Positions 37,831-38,548 of a stretch of DNA of 38,548 bases are shown piece after piece. Within the stretch, counting starts at the first letter, position 1; the number at the start of each line of letters is the position of its first letter. Under the pieces are notes generated by a model, which ran no database searches, was not told where the DNA came from, and saw nothing but the letters and a program-made list of their open reading frames with translations. The stretch covers positions 33,318,937-33,357,484 of the forward strand of contig NC_049981.1 of assembly GCF_000003815.2 (NCBI RefSeq). The letters are read 5' to 3'. The stretch is from Branchiostoma floridae. Its lineage: Eukaryota; Chordata; Leptocardii; Amphioxiformes; Branchiostomatidae. The translations under genes were made by a program, and so were the position numbers.

Positions 37831-38548
37831 GGGAGAAAATTGGACAAAACCAAAAACGTCAGGATTTCAGTCATCCGAACTTCCGTTCGCTGTCGCACAT
37901 CATATATGGGTCTGGTGGTTCTGGGTGACACGTGTTATCAACCAGGGACGGTAGGGAGTCTTTGTCGGCATAGGCCGCGACCCGGTGGAACGTTGTGATC
38001 AATTAGCGGGTGATGGGAACGGACGCATCATGCTGTGAAAATATGTTGTTGACAATCGCGGCTCTGTCTTACTAGATATGGGTGCCATTAGGAGCCTGGA
38101 GGGATAACTCCGGTCCCACGGTTAGAAAATGAGAGACACCTGGCTGGGGCAAATCTCGGAAATTTGAAAAAAAATAAGAGAAAACACTAGTTCTCTCAAC
38201 TCTCTTTCAACCTGTACTTAGAAATCTGCACAAGCCAATCGAGAGGTGAGGGGAACCAACTAGGGGTAGGCTAAATTCCGGAAAGGGAATTTTTTGTTGG
38301 ATCGGGGAAAAACAATCCCTTCGGTTTCGTGCTCTTGAGGAGGGATACAATATTTAAATCGCATTAAGCTAGGAGATAGGCTGATGCTTTTGGACACCAG
38401 GGAAAAAACTAATCTTCGTTCATGTTGCTTGTGTCAAATTGTCAGGTCTGTCCCGACACGTACGGGAGAAAAACTCATGTTATTTCTTCTTACAGGAGCA
38501 AGTGCCATGTAGAAAACTTTAGTCTAGTCTGACAAAGAAAAACCGACG
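37831..38548. other. Region beyond the gag-like gene; no gene recognised
   Basis: No open frame with recognisable motifs. It probably contains the 5' leader of the DIRS-like element. A 12-base match TAGATATGGGTG (38075-38086) to the 66-bp repeat near 31.3 kb is too short to define a terminal repeat. Confidence 0.4.

Overview
The window is animal nuclear DNA: spliced genes, GT-AG introns, tRNA-derived and miniature repeats, and three runs of N (17917-18016, 19968-20067, 37049-37185) from a draft assembly. The repeat content and a Sec24-like gene fit an invertebrate deuterostome such as a lancelet. That assignment is inference and cannot be proven here.

Region 1 (1-17349) is a complete Polinton/Maverick, the integrated adintovirus-like class of virus/transposon. 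It starts AGTAGTATAG at base 1 and ends with the reverse complement at 17349. The terminal inverted repeats are unequal: left 1-324, right 17146-17349. Every core gene has an open frame: protein-primed DNA polymerase B (three coding exons plus a probable leader exon), packaging ATPase, adenain-like protease, double-jelly-roll major capsid protein, penton-like minor capsid protein, a basic pX/Mu-like protein, a chromodomain integrase and two conserved Polinton proteins. The element also carries unusual cargo: an intronless ribonucleotide reductase small subunit with all metal and radical residues, a Bcl-2-like protein with clear BH1 and BH2, and two paralogous proteins each with two PC4-like ssDNA-binding domains. 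The left terminus holds four DR1 nuclear-receptor-type repeats. Replication genes and three small virion or conserved genes point right (3.4-9.9 kb). Capsid, protease and integrase genes point left in a tight cluster (10.1-14.5 kb). The PC4 and Bcl-2 genes point left from the right end, and RNR points left towards the left end. A broken LINE tail lies between RNR and the polymerase promoter.

Region 2 (17350-20700) is repeat-rich intergenic DNA with a roughly 175-bp tandem repeat and two gaps. Region 3 (about 20700-24400) is the 5' part of a host gene: a leader exon, then four coding exons encoding about 255 residues rich in Pro, Gly, Gln and Met that resemble a Sec24C/D N-terminus. The rest of the gene is not in the window. 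Its introns hold a SINE, hAT-type MITEs, a Penelope-like relic with tandem repeats, TAA-flanked inverted-repeat elements and hairpins.

Region 4 (about 31.3-38.5 kb) holds a DIRS-like tyrosine-recombinase retrotransposon on the minus strand: a gag-like CCHC protein, reverse transcriptase, RNase H and tyrosine recombinase. It has two one-base frame breaks, both at homopolymers.

Working model (inference): the Polinton makes its own replication and virion proteins. The RNR would raise dNTP supply in non-dividing cells, the Bcl-2-like protein would delay host-cell death, and the PC4-like proteins would bind ssDNA during protein-primed strand-displacement replication or act in transcription.
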